This document shows positions 1-10,643 of a DNA stretch of 64,000 nt, in pieces. Made by a program: the position numbers and the translations under genes. Under the pieces are notes generated by a model that was given only the letters and a program-made list of their open reading frames with translations, did no database searches and was not told where the DNA came from. Numbering within the stretch: the stretch's first letter is position 1; each line of letters begins with the position of its first letter. This stretch comes from Gymnopilus junonius (taxonomy: Eukaryota; Basidiomycota; Agaricomycetes; Agaricales; Galerinaceae): assembly GCA_015501075.1 (NCBI GenBank), contig JADNYJ010000005.1, positions 682,001 to 746,000 of the forward strand, read 5' to 3'.

Positions 1-1087
1 AAGCAAAGAAATACGCCCAACGTTCTTCCAGATATCGTATCCGACTCGATAATGATAAACCGCGAGAGATCCATACGAATCTGACAAAATATATCGTCAT
101 CATCATCAGCCATGAGGAGCAAGCGTCAGATAGACTTACTCAAAGCAATAGTACCTAAAAATACGATCAACGTCATCAAAAAACAAGCCCCTCAGTTCAT
201 TCACTCTCTTCTTCACCTCTCCCCTTGCCAAAGAGAATAAAACAAAACTCACGCGTCTACCCAACATAGGAACATGAATCCTGCGGCGGGCCCAAGGAGG
301 GGTATCTTTCCCAGCGCAAAGGAAACGACAACAGAGGTGCAGACCATCACAACGCGATAGGCGGAGGTCGCGAGGGCTTTGAGCATGCCGGTGTAAGATG
401 TCGGCTGGGGCGCAACAGGCCTTCCACCATGCTGGAGCAAGTAAGTCCTTTTCGCGATGATAGTGCACCAGGTACCCTACGTAAGACGATGACAATAAAT
501 TCTCTCGTGTTAGAGTAACTATCACCCACATTCAAATACAGCGATGTGCCAACAACGGGAAGGAGCCATAACACCTGGTAAAACCACCCAATGTTACGAT
601 GGAACCATTTTTGTTGGCCTTGTACCAGAGGCTGGAGCAGGAGATCAAAGGCGTAGATTGAGAGCAGCGAGAGCGAGTTGAGCACTAGGGATTTGTACAC
701 GTTTGCGCGAATCTCCGAGTCGCTGGGTATATGAAGTATGTCGATTCAAGTTCAGATTCAATCCAGGATTTAATCATTGCAATGGCAATTGTAAACGAAA
801 GAGAGATGATCCAAAATAAACGACAGCATAACGATCAGTAAAGTGATTTCAAAGAGGTATTGAAATCACTCAACACACCTCGCAACAGCCCCAACCACCA
901 CATTCCACCTAAACGCATCATAGATGCCTCTCCAAGTCCACTTGAGCTGCAAAAAGACCGAATCGTGCAAAGACAGAAACGTGGGGTATACGGATCTCGA
1001 GCTGGGATACCTGGTCGCCGTGTGACCTGGCGGAGGTGGAGGATATGGGTCAGGCTGAGACCGTGCAGGATAGTGCGCAGTCGACAT
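1..1087 (-). CDS. EI24: EI24-like ER membrane protein, 3' end cut by window
   Basis: EI24/EPG-2-related multispanning ER membrane protein; the family is linked to autophagy and ER function in animals, and its role in fungi is poorly known. At least five exons can be joined with canonical splice sites. The segments in order are a short proline-rich N-terminus (PYPPPPPG), SDSEIRANVYKSLVLNSLS, WFHRNIGWFYQVLW, AKRTYLLQHGGRP, then the hydrophobic run ending FLCWVDAYYCFE and ISRGLSLSSRIRYLEERWAY. The WVDAYYCFE and RIRYLEERWAYF blocks are hallmarks of the family. The last residues lie beyond base 1. I chose the ATG at 1087 (MSTAHYP); an in-frame ATG at 1153 would add 22 residues. The exon 1 donor is at 878. 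Identity is confident; the exact start is less so. Confidence 0.85.
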
Positions 1088-1676
1088 GGTGGCCTCCAAT
1101 GAGAGCCAGCTCTGGCCTTGGTCAATGAAGTGAGAGATAAATTTAGCTGGCAAGGAATAAACCCTAACCCCAAATTGGGATCTCCCTCACTGCTCGCCAT
1201 ATCTCCAAAGCCTCTCTATTTCTCCGCGGCTCTAAACAGTCCGGTGAGATAGGCATTTTATTATGCACATCGATAACCTAGAGATACACAATAAGCAATC
1301 CTTCTTCTTCACCAGGCCATGCTACTCGGGCTGTTATACTAAAATAAGGTACCGGAAGAAGCAAAAATGAAGTATCGTACACCTTTGAATCCAATAATTT
1401 AAGAGGATACAGAGAACAAGAATAAGAAAAAGAGATAGCAACAAACAACAAAAGAAATTAAGTCAAAGGGGGAACCGGAGAAGACCAGGGGATACCAGTG
1501 TTCGATAGGCGAAAGGTCAGGATCGTGGATGGGCGCAATCAAAGATACTGGACTAGATGGTAGGGGAGGAACGCGCAAGAAAAAAGGATGCAAAGTGGTG
1601 GTAAACTCAGTTATCAGTGCTCGACGTTGATTTACTAAGATGGAAAGCATAAACAAATTAGGACATGAATGACTGT

Positions 1677-2922
1677 CAGTTAGAACAGGAATAACTGACC
1701 TGCTTCTTGGTAGCCTTTGCAGTGGGCTTGGCAGTCTCTTTCTTTGCTGTTGAAGCCTTCTTCGCAGGTGCCTTCTTAGCGGCGGCTTTAGCTTTGGAGG
1801 TGGCAGTGGTACCGGTGACAGCCTACAGAGAATGATGTGAGCACAGACCACTCAGTCGCAGGAAGGAAATAAATGCGAACCTTCTTGGCTGGCGCACGCT
1901 TCGCAGCAGTCGTGGTCTTCTTTGTCATTGAGGGCTTGGCCGCTTTGGGTTTGCCAGCAAGAACCTTCTTGGTGGAAGAAGCAGGCTTCTTCGTGGTGGC
2001 GGTGGTCGCCTTGGGCTTAGCGGTGGTGGTCTTCTTAGTAGCAGTGGTAGCGGGCTTAGCCTTGGAAGTAGTAGCCTTGGAGGTTGTAGGCTTGACGGTA
2101 GGTTTCTTGACAGTGCCAGCCTTTGGCTTAGCAGCAGTGGTAGTCTTTGCCTTGGAGGCGGGCTTGTTCTGATTATATGAGGACGATGACAAAAGGAATC
2201 CAGTCGCGCGCACCTCTTTAGCAGAATCGTTTGTCTTAGACTTGGGTGCGAGCTTGACTCGTCCAGAGAGGCCTGAATAGAGCGGTTACAACTTTATGCA
2301 TGAAGGCGTGACTCGATGAAACACGTACCCTTGGGAAGGAAAAAGACGCCCTTCTCTACGCCAGTGGTGATAGCCTTGGAGAGTTGAGTGGTCTGAGCAG
2401 CGCCGATCTCAAGTTTGTACTTGGACTCGACATATCTAGAGCATAGTGAGCGATGTGCATGAACGTGGGCCAATGTGCGAGACATACTTCTTGATTTGAG
2501 GGCGTGAGACTCCAATACGAGCATCATCGGTGTTGGCAGCGATGCACTCCTACAGACGTCAATAACGTCGTTAGCGACACATATACGACAGAGAGAACAT
2601 CAAGCAGGCAAAACGAGTGCGCAAAGACCGAGGGCAAACGTGTAAAACAACACGCAAAGAGAAACAGGAGAACATGCGCACGGACTCACTTGCCCTCTGC
2701 CCTGCCTTTTTGGGAAAACGACGTCGGCGAAGGGCATTAAAAAATCGGACAGCGCAAGAAAAGACATGGAAGGGTGCTGGAGAAGGTCGAGAATGAGAAT
2801 GAACGATAACCGACCTTGATCATGTCAACCCATGTTGGGTGGGCGGCGACAGACTTGGCAGCGGCGGGTTTCTTTGCTGTGGTGGAGGGCTTTGCGGCGG
2901 CGGGTTTCTTAGCAGTGGCCAT
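1677..2922 (-). CDS. H1: Linker histone H1
   Basis: Linker histone that binds nucleosomal entry/exit DNA. The N-terminus is a short Ala/Lys/Pro tail (MATAKKPAAAKPSTTAKK). The winged-helix globular domain is spread over several exons: HPTWVDMIK, a segment with IGVSRPQIKK, then YVESKYKLEIGAAQTTQLSK and KAITTGVEKGVFFLPKG. The C-terminal tail is very long, built of Lys/Ala/Thr/Pro repeats (TTTAKPKATTATTKKPASS), and ends KATKKQVSYSCSN before the TGA at 1677. At least five introns. A TATA-like element (3073-3080) and an E-box lie upstream, shared with the divergent MZM1. The Val-rich ORF on the other strand is only the complement of the Lys/Ala codons. The exact C-terminus depends on not splicing at the weak GTCAGT after KATKKQ. 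Confidence 0.92.
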
Positions 2923-3072
2923 TGAAATAAAAATAAGAGGTGCTGAAGACTTGAAGGTGCTTGAGGATGGGAGGGAGCGGGCCTGAAATGGGGGGAAGCG
3001 CAAAGGGGATGGCGGGACAACGGTGGTTGGGGTTGAACGAAGGGAGTCTGATAACATTCTCTGTCCTCCGTC

Positions 3073-3105
3073 TATTTATACTAACACGATCGCGTCCATC
3101 ACGTG
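3073..3105 (-). promoter_or_regulatory. TATA-like box and CACGTG E-box upstream of histone H1
   Basis: On the minus strand TATAAATA reads at 3080-3073, about 150 bp upstream of the H1 ATG. A palindromic CACGTG lies at 3100-3105. A CCAAT motif (gccaatcag) follows near 3333, closer to MZM1. The 438-bp space to MZM1 is a divergent promoter. This rests on motif recognition only. Confidence 0.45.
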
Positions 3106-3360
3106 AGTCTCCTATTTCAATCAACAAACGATGTCGCATGTCTTGCGCACCCTCAGTGTCGTGTTTTATGCGCGCCTTTTAAATAGAAAGGGGTTCAACA
3201 TGCTGTAGATGATATACCGACACTTGTTTTATGTGCGCGCTGATCTGCTGGGCCGAGCGTCGCAGAACAACGTTTGTTGAACCCTAAATCGCGGATGATG
3301 GTCACATGAGCAGTATTTTGGATAACTCCGCAGCCAATCAGCGTGTTTCTGTTTTCTGCC

Positions 3361-3896
3361 ATGTCCATCTCACCTGCTCTCAAGGCCGCTGCTCGTTCCG
3401 CATACCGGGATGTCCTGCGAGCCGCATCCGTCACCTTTTCTGGTATGCATTGCGCTGCGTTGAACGGACTGTCTCTGACTTCTTCTTCCAGGCGACCCCC
3501 CAGTCCTCCTAGGTCTTTCTTCTGTTCTCTGCTGCCACGTCTCTCTGGCTCATATCCGCTCTAGCTTTTCGCACTAAAATTCGGTCCGACATTTCCCAGA
3601 ACACCGCGACCGATCCCGAAGCTTACCAGAAACATAACCAGTACATACGGGAAATCGCCAATGTATTGCGCCACAATATTGTCCAGGGCGTCAGAGTAGA
3701 CAATGGCCCGGAGCAAGGACTGTATCGTGCGTTTGTCAGTGACTTCAGAATTATTCCCATGTTAAGGCACTCTATCCCAGGCGTACGAATGACAAGGGAC
3801 ACAGAGCTAGGCGACAACGAGTCGATAAAAAATCCACCACCCACGGAGTCAAGCCGCAGCTCTCGTCGGAAAGAGAAAGGCGAACCTCACAAGTAA
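3361..3896 (+). CDS. MZM1: Mitochondrial complex III assembly factor Mzm1 (LYRM7-like)
   Basis: LYR-family matrix chaperone that stabilises the Rieske iron-sulfur protein during cytochrome bc1 assembly. The start MSISPALKAAARSAYRDVLRA carries the LYR-type helix with AYR in place of LYR. It is followed by the conserved REIANVLRHNIVQGVR and, after an intron with donor GTGCGT and a CCCAG acceptor, VRMTRDTELGDNESIKN. Two 5' introns rebuild SGDPPVLLAFRTKIRSD. Length of about 120 residues fits the family. The simplest stop is the TAA at 3894-3896, but this codon lies inside a good donor (CAA|GTAAGC). Splicing to 3953 would give the alternative end KCCSS with stop at 3968. The 3' end overlaps the upstream edge of the release-factor gene. 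Confidence 0.85.
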
Positions 3897-3952
3897 GCCG
3901 GGACATCATCTGCCCTGAATCTGGAAGGGAACATTGAACAGTCTTTCTGCAG

Positions 3953-4547
3953 ATGTTGCTCAAGTTAGTTCCGAGCCTTCAGCGTCTCCTCCTAGACACT
4001 TCTCTGCTCTCAAGAAAGCTCACAAGGAGCGTGTTGTTCCCGAGCTGAGAGAAGAAGATCTGGAGGAGACGTTTGTGCGGGGTATTCATCATGTTTACTG
4101 TTTGTTGGTCAAAGCTAATGCATTGCTGTCTATAGGGAGTGGTCCGGTATGTTCTTGTATGATTCCTTGTTGCATTCACAGTAATACCCGCGATAGGGCG
4201 GACAATCGATTAATAAAACTGAAAACAACGTCCAACTCGTGCACAAACCGACTGGCATTCGCGTATCCTGCCAGGACACCCGCTCATTATCCCAGAACAG
4301 AAAGCTTGCCCGAAAATGGCTCCTTGCGAAGGCGTGTTTTGTGTTCCTTTTTTCTTTGATTCAGCGTGAGTTAATGTTCGGTGCGTAGCTTGACGAGCTG
4401 TCAAACCCTGGTCTGTCGAAAGAGAGTATGAAGGCTGCAAGGCAAAGAGAGCGTGAACGACAAAGGAGAAAGAAGGCTAAGAAAAAGGCAAAAAAGAAGA
4501 GTCTAGAGAATTCAGACTCGGTAGAAGAGGACACTGACCGAGGTTAA
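3953..4547 (+). CDS. Mitochondrial peptide chain release factor-like protein (GGQ domain)
   Basis: Class I release-factor-like protein of the C12orf65/MTRFR type, expected to hydrolyse peptidyl-tRNA on stalled mitoribosomes. Spliced exons give [16 protein letters not shown], then [18 protein letters not shown] with the catalytic [21 protein letters not shown] and [19 protein letters not shown] highly basic tail follows ([13 protein letters not shown]), ending EEDTDRG. The GGQ codons are split by an intron (GTATGT to CGATAG). The intron before LDEL appears to be GC-AG (4332-4388). The start is unresolved: the ATG at 3953 opens a targeting-peptide-like reading ([14 protein letters not shown]) that is one frame off the domain frame, whose own upstream sequence has no ATG. 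There is no room for a separate promoter after MZM1. Confidence 0.75.
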
Positions 4548-4717
4548 AAATGAAACGACATGACTATGTTTTGCATATGTTACGCAGTTAAGAGTATGTA
4601 GACTCAGATGACTCCGTATCCAAGTTGACTGCGCGGCAGATCCCGATCGTCATTGCTGGTGAGCTGGAAATAAATTAGTACTACACCTCTTGAGTCTTGC
4701 ATTCTCCAACCACCACA

Positions 4718-6779
4718 ATGTCCACCGTAAGCTCAACAGGACTACATTCTCTCGCCACCCTAATCAAACGGTATGTCCAACTTAACTTTCACGGTAAATG
4801 ATGGTGACCATCCCATTCCAGCCTTGAGGCCGCTGCTTCTCGATTCGAGGACATCGTGGTCAATATCGACCCTTCAAATCTCGCGAATCGGACTACCGCG
4901 GAAGGTGCAGTCCAAAACCCTGCCCAAGGCCCATCCACTTCATCTGCAGCTCCTCCTCCGCCACCTCCACCGCCGCCGCCTCCTTCGGCCCCTGTACCTG
5001 CTGCGCCCGTAATAGCCGAGGTGCCCAAGAGCGTCAGCGCGTTCCAGGAACGAGTGATAGATGCAAAGCTCAAACCTTTCGTTGAGTTCACCCAAGGGTT
5101 CGCAGGCCCGAATGTCGTTGAGATCGTACGTCGATTTCAATCCCTGCTGCGGTTGTTGATTCACAAAACTATGTATATCCTTCTTGTAATAGGTTGGCTT
5201 GGTAAAAAAGCAATACGATATTCTCTATGAATTCTTGAAGCTGGCCGCGGCATGCCAAAAGCCAGATCAGAAGACGCTGGAATCGCTATTAAAGCCCTTC
5301 CTAGACTCTATCGAAGCCGTGTCGCGCTCCAAGGAGGCCAACAGACGCGACAGGGACTGGTTCTCGCATCTCACTATTATCGGAGAGGGTGCACCTGTCA
5401 TTGGATGGGTAATTAATGTACGTTCCTTCTCTCATTCATCAGGATGAGTGTTAGGTGACTGACTTGTTTCTGTTACTCAGGCCGCACCGGTCCAGTCGAT
5501 TACTGATATCAAGGATTCTGTGGTCTACTATGGAAATAGGGTAAAGCAAGAGTACAAGGACAAGTGCGTGCAGGACGTTCCCTTATCCCTGTCTTAATCT
5601 GGACCTGACAATCATTTGGTTAGAAACCCAAAGCACGCTGAATGGGTGAATCTCTATGTAGGCGTCCTGGACGCGATGCAGGCGTATGTCAAAGAGTACT
5701 ATACCACTGGCCTGACATGGAACCCTAAAGTATGTCCCCATTCCAGTCACAATCATCTCCATGGCTGACACGTCAAAACCACTATGAAGGGTGTACCTGT
5801 AGCAGACTACAAGTCTTCCTCAGCTTCAAGCGGTGCCCCCGCTCCTCCTCCTCCGCCGCCACCACCTCCAGCTCCTTCTGCACCCGCACCAACGTCAGGG
5901 GGTGCTGCAGCCGTCTTTGCGGAAATCAATCGCGGTGAAGAAGTCACCAAGGGTTTGCGCAAGGTCGATAAGAGCGAGATGACTCATAAAAATCCTGCAT
6001 TAAGAGCAAGCAGTGTCGTTCCAGCGTCGGCATCGAGTCCGTCGAGTCCATCTAGTAAGTAATTTCTTTCCTGCAGATGAAGGCTGGGATGCTAATTTAT
6101 GTTGGTAGTAGCTGGCAAGAAACCAATTAAACCTTCGAAACCCCAGGCACTTGCTGGCAAGAAACCATCGAAGTTTGCTTTGGAAGGTAACAAGTGGTTG
6201 ATCGTAAGTTCTCTGTCTGGAGCCTGCTTGTTTTTCTTTGAATGTCTAACGATGGGCTATAAAGGAATATCACGAGAACGAGACAATTACAGTCGAGAAC
6301 GTTGAGATTCAACACTCTATAAACATTTACGGATGCAAAAACACAACAGTGGTTATTACCGGAAAGGTCAACGGAGTCAACATCAGTACGTGTATTATTC
6401 TACCTTCCTCAGGATCTTACCGATTTTTCATTTCCTCCCCCCTGCCCATCTTCTTATAGTCAACAGCACCAAAACCTCCGTCCTCGTCCAATCTGTCATC
6501 GCCTCCATCTCCGTAACAGCCTCACCCTCCTTCCAACTCCAAATAACAGGCACGGCACCCATGATCCAACTCGACTCGACCGACTCTGGACAAATCTACC
6601 TGTCCAAAGACAGTCTGAGCGCGGAAATCACCACCGCAAAATGCAGCGCTATTAACATCAGCTTGCCCGTCGAGGGAGAAGAGGAAGGTGTGTTCCAGGA
6701 GCAGCCTGTTCCTGAGATGTTCAAGACTGTAGTGAAGAATGGCAAGCTTGTGACGACTACTGTCGAGCATTCTGGGTGA
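4718..6779 (+). CDS. SRV2: Adenylyl cyclase-associated protein (CAP/Srv2)
   Basis: Actin-monomer recycling factor that also links Ras to adenylyl cyclase in yeast. Order of domains: an N-terminal coiled segment (LIKRLEAAASRFEDIV), a first polyproline tract, and the helical folded domain (VSAFQERVIDAKLKPFVEFT, DILYEFLKLAAACQKPDQ, RDRDWFSHLTIIGEGAPVI, HAEWVNLYVGVLDAMQAYV). Then come a second proline tract (PAPPPPPPPPPAPSAP), an actin-binding WH2-like region, and the C-terminal beta-helix (CARP) domain (EYHENETITVENVEIQHSI, YGCKNTTVVITGKVNGVN, TTAKCSAINISLPVEG). The ATG in cacaATGtccacc sits in a good context. About seven short introns. It follows the release-factor gene by 170 bp on the same strand. 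Length and domain order match complete fungal CAPs. Confidence 0.95.
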
Positions 6780-7068
6780 ATGTGGGATTGTTCTTTTCTC
6801 TACAATTTGCTGGACGGTTCAAGGTTAAATACTAATTCTTGAATACGATACTTTCAATTTACGTTACTTAGTATTGCCAATTCCTTTCCCTTAATATACC
6901 ACAGTCCACGTTAAGAGTTTTTTTCAGTTATTAGAATCACTAAAGCAATGCCGCGCTAAGGAATTTCTGTCATATGTAAATTCACAACCTACAAACCACT
7001 GTACACGTTTCGTCATATATAAATTTAGATACACGGGCTCGACGATATCAAAGCGAAAGTAAGATACT

Positions 7069-8441
7069 TTAATCCACATCGGGGTCCACTTTCGCGACAA
7101 CTTTTCCAGTTGCCCTTCTAGTCATAAGGCGGTCGTAAGCCTTTAGGGCATCTTCGAAGTTATACGTGGAGTCAACGACCGGTTTCATGCTCCCTATGCA
7201 AGATTTAACAAATTATCAAGATACACAGAACTAGCACAATATATACCATCAGCAAAGAGCTTTTGCAAGGCTTGGAGATCCTGCGACTTGTTCTCAACGA
7301 GGACCATTCTAGACCGAATATAACGTTCATATTTAACCTCCGAAATAACAAAGGGACAGAAAGAAGGCATCACATACGAGTATTTCCTATTCACCCCTCC
7401 CAACCACGTCGGAATGGTGATAGCTCCGATTGTCTTCACCGTATTCCAGAGATCGGAAAAGCCAAGACTCTTGGGTAACGGCCCAGTCGAAATGAATACA
7501 CCGTTAGGGGCAAGATATTTCGCGCTGTAGGTGTATAGTGAAGGGTTAATTAGACCAACGGTGTCGTAAACGACTTGATATTTGGTACTGGGAGGGTTGT
7601 TTGTCAGACGCTGAACAAGAGGTTCCTTGGTGTAGTCGATGAACTTTGGTATAAAAAGAAACTATGTCATGGTGTCAATCATGATACACAGAATAAGGAA
7701 CAAACCTCATCGGCACCCATTTTCTTGACAAACTCTTCGTTCCTGCCCGACGCGGTCGCTACCACTTTTGCGCCTCTAGCCTTAGCGAGCTGAATAGCAT
7801 AGGCACCCACAGCCGTGCTTCCACCATTTACAAACACTGTCTGATCAAGTTCCACTTTCGCAATTCCCTGGAGAGATTGATATGCAGTCAGAGCAGTCAA
7901 AGCTATCCCTGCAGCTTGGACCGGTGTAACATTTGGGGGTCGAATGACGATGTGGTCTGCGGGTACCTTTGTATATTCCGAGAGGGCGCCTTGGCGAGTC
8001 TTCGGTTGGGAATCTGTAGGTAGAATAGAATCTCGTTGACGATGTCATTCTACATTCGTTGATGACACGGTCCTCACCCATCCATATCCATCCGAACACT
8101 TTATCACCATTTGAGAAGCTCGTCCCATTGGCATTTACGACGACCCCACTAAAGTCATGCTCTGCGACATGAGGTCTACTTGCGAACAGGTTGGGCAACA
8201 TCCTCATAAGTTTAAACCCACTGTATCATCAACACGAGAAATATCAAGACCAAAGAATAATGCGAGACAGAGGATTGACTCACACAGGGTTCAAAGCTGC
8301 TGCTTGCACTTTCACAAGAACCTCTCCAGGTTGGAGGTCCTTTGGAACAGGCCAGTCGTTCTTGAATTCCAGTGCCTGATTAGGTTTGCCTCGACGAACG
8401 ACTACCCATGCACGATGAACGTCGGGAATCGAGTCGGTCAT
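7069..8441 (-). CDS. Medium-chain dehydrogenase/reductase, quinone-oxidoreductase type (copy 1)
   Basis: NAD(P)H-dependent reductase of the zinc-free MDR/enoyl-reductase-like group. The substrate is unknown. Visible pieces: an N-terminus from the ATG at 8441 (MTDSIPDVHRAWVVVRRG), the GroES-like segment PGEVLVKVQAAALNPV, and AEHDFSGVVVNANGTSFSNG with the expected GDKVFGW. The Rossmann nucleotide-binding motif is VFVNGGSTAVGAYAIQLAK, followed by KKMGADEV. The C-terminus is RLMTRRATGKVVAKVD. Several short introns. It is a diverged tandem paralogue of the gene at 9223-10566 in the same orientation. I saw no Cys-rich structural zinc lobe in the stretches read. Cytosolic by absence of a signal peptide. 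Confidence 0.88.
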
Positions 8442-8551
8442 ACTAATTTATTTCTTGGGGGCGTATTCCCTCTGAGTCGAACCCTGTGGGATAGAAAGCA
8501 AGGAAGGAGTAACTATTTTTAGAATGCGTTGACTTCACGGACTCACCTCAT

Positions 8552-8671
8552 TAGAGGTTATCTGCAAGGTTTGACCAGAGGATTCTGCGTCTTCTGATTG
8601 GCTTGGGGCGGTGGGGGCTTCGACTTATATGGGAATTCCTTAGGAATAATCCAACTTGCAGATAACCTCTA
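8552..8671. mobile_element. TA-flanked inverted-repeat element (MITE-like)
   Basis: A perfect 17-nt inverted repeat, TAGAGGTTATCTGCAAG at 8552-8568 and its reverse complement at 8655-8671, encloses 86 nt with no ORF. Read as a transposon, the terminal repeats are 15 nt (GAGGTTATCTGCAAG) and the outermost TA on each side is the target duplication expected of Tc1/mariner-type elements. Element length is about 116 bp. It lies in the intergenic gap between the tandem reductases, just upstream of copy 1. What I see is the repeat; the mobility is inferred. Confidence 0.6.
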
Positions 8672-9222
8672 TCCACAGAACACCAGGTAAGAACTCACCA
8701 CCAAGTAATACCTACGCATAGGATTAGGAAATATCATACGTACAACGGAATGAGTCTCTCTTTCGCGCAGCAGTTCCGTAGAACATGCAATCTCATGGGA
8801 CCGTTATAACTGCAAAGTCTGTCTCAAATCAGAAGGTCTTTTCCTAGTAAGCATGGAATGTACTCACTAAGTCCCTTTGTTCGCGATAGATTCAATGAAT
8901 ATGCAGTGACTGTCAGCTTGGCGTATCTGAGACTACAGCACTGGATTAATTTTGGTAGCAATATATGCTTGGCAATACTTATGCTAATGAATGGTAGAAG
9001 ATGACTTCTCTCTCTGACCAGGGGGCATGCAGTACGAGCAATACCAACTTGATTCGATGTAGAAATATAGAGTGCATACTTTTACGTTATATACACAAGC
9101 TTGTTACGGCGTTGGGATACAGAAACAGTTCTTTAGCTGCAAAAGGCAAAGTCAGACATGAGTGTCATGGATTCGACAGCAAACTCACATCTGAAAGTCT
9201 CTCACAGTTCAGCTAAGCGATA
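8672..9222. other. Intergenic, no gene recognised
   Basis: About 550 bp between the MITE-like element and the 3' end of reductase copy 2. Short ORFs here show no conserved motif and no remnant of a third reductase copy. Confidence 0.5.
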
Positions 9223-10566
9223 TCAATCAACAGAGGGATCAATCTTGACAACAACTTTGCCTTTCGATGTTCCCGTCATGAGACGATCAAAAGCTTTCAA
9301 GGCATCCTTGAATTCAAAGACAGAATCAACAATAGGCTTTATAGATCCTAGAAATTGGTGTGGATATTAATATCGAACTGAAAAGGTTGAGATATCATAC
9401 ATACCATCAGCAACGTATTGTTTAAATTCCGTGGCAGCTTGCAAATCGTTGAGGACGCTTACAAGCCTAAGTGACGAGCCTGAGCATTGAAGACAAAGGG
9501 AGATATATTATAACTTACTTGAAAGGAGCCTTATTTCCCCCAAGTATTTTAGGCCTCACCATGGATACAGAGGTCTTCGTGATATTCCAAATCTCTGAGG
9601 GACACAAATCCTTGGGCTGAGGACCGACCGATATATAAGCTCCTTTAGGAGACAAATAGCTATCGCTCCGGGTGTAGAGGGAAGGGTTGCTAAGGCCGAC
9701 TGTCTCAAAGATGTAATCTAACTTGGACGCAGAAAACTTTTCTGCAAGGTACTTCGGTAGATCAACCTTGGTGTAATCCACAAACTGATGAGGGGGTCCT
9801 GCAAGTAAGCGTAAGTAAGGGAGGTATATGTATACATCCTCACCTCATCGGCGCCCAGGTCGCGCACAAATTGTTCCTTTCCCCCGGAAGCACTGGCTGT
9901 GACTGTAGCTCCTCGTATTTTGGCCAGCTGAATGGCAAATGCACCGACAGCAGTGCTGCCACCATTTATGAACACGTTTTGGCCGGACTGGACGTTGGCA
10001 ATTTTGAAGACTATATCGTGTGCGGTAAGCCCTGAAAGGGTAAGCCCAGCGGCTTGTACGGGGGTCACATTGGGGGGTCTGTTCACCAGCGCGTCCGCCG
10101 GAACTCTGGCATATTGTGCCAAAGCGCCTTGGTTAGTTTTGCGAAACAAGTCTGCAAACACGGTGATCAAAGTCGGCAATCACAAATAAGATACTATGTA
10201 GTCTCACTAGATGGTATCCAGCCGTACACATCATCTCCGACTTTCAGGCGTTTGTCGTTTGTAGCTACGACTACGCCTGATAGGTCGAATTCTGCTACCC
10301 GAGGACGATTGGCAACAGCATTTGGCAGAATTTTGAAAAATTTATATCCTCTAGAATAGTCGTCCTACGTAGAGAATTTAAGACTGCAACCAACGATATG
10401 CAACTTACACAGGATTAAGAGCGGCAGCTTGTACCTTTACAAGGACTTCACCCTCAGCGAGATCTTTGGGCACTGGCCAGTTTTGCTCAAACAAGAGTGC
10501 TTTATCGGGGGCACCGCGGGCAACGTTAACCCAAGCGCTTTGAACATCTGGAATAGTGGTGGTCAT
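9223..10566 (-). CDS. Medium-chain dehydrogenase/reductase, quinone-oxidoreductase type (copy 2)
   Basis: Tandem paralogue of the reductase at 7069-8441, with the same fold and probably a related but unknown substrate. The start MTTTIPDVQSAWVNVARG at 10566 is followed by AEGEVLVKVQAAALNPV, the middle segment QYARVPADALVNRPPNVTPV, the Rossmann motif VFINGGSTAVGAFAIQLAK with RDLGADEV, and a C-terminus of RLMTGTSKGKVVVKID. Motif-by-motif similarity to copy 1 is high (GGSTAVGA.AIQLAK in both), as expected of a local duplication. Several short introns. The 5' end faces CRM1 across a 285-bp divergent promoter that contains a palindromic TGACGTCA. Confidence 0.88.
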
Positions 10567-10635
10567 GGTAGTCAAGAATAAGACTTTGGAGGAGCATCCT
10601 TCAACAATGGGTAGCAATCTGTAGCAATGTCTACA

Positions 10636-10643
10636 TGACGTCA
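10636..10643. promoter_or_regulatory. Palindromic CRE/ATF site TGACGTCA
   Basis: Perfect 8-bp palindrome TGACGTCA in the divergent promoter between reductase copy 2 and exportin CRM1, about 70 bp upstream of the reductase ATG and 210 bp upstream of the CRM1 ATG. It is the consensus for CREB/ATF-type bZIP factors. Function is not shown. Confidence 0.45.

Noticed and set aside
1873..2172. Val/Leu/Phe-rich 99-residue ORF on the plus strand
   Set aside because: It is the exact complement of the Lys/Ala/Thr-rich histone H1 tail; the composition is a codon mirror.
4940..5091. Gly-rich minus-strand ORF
   Set aside because: Complement of the CAP polyproline tract.
7069..10566. Secondary-metabolite cluster built around the two reductases
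   Set aside because: The neighbours are CAP and CRM1; there is no polyketide, peptide or terpene synthase, P450 or transporter nearby.
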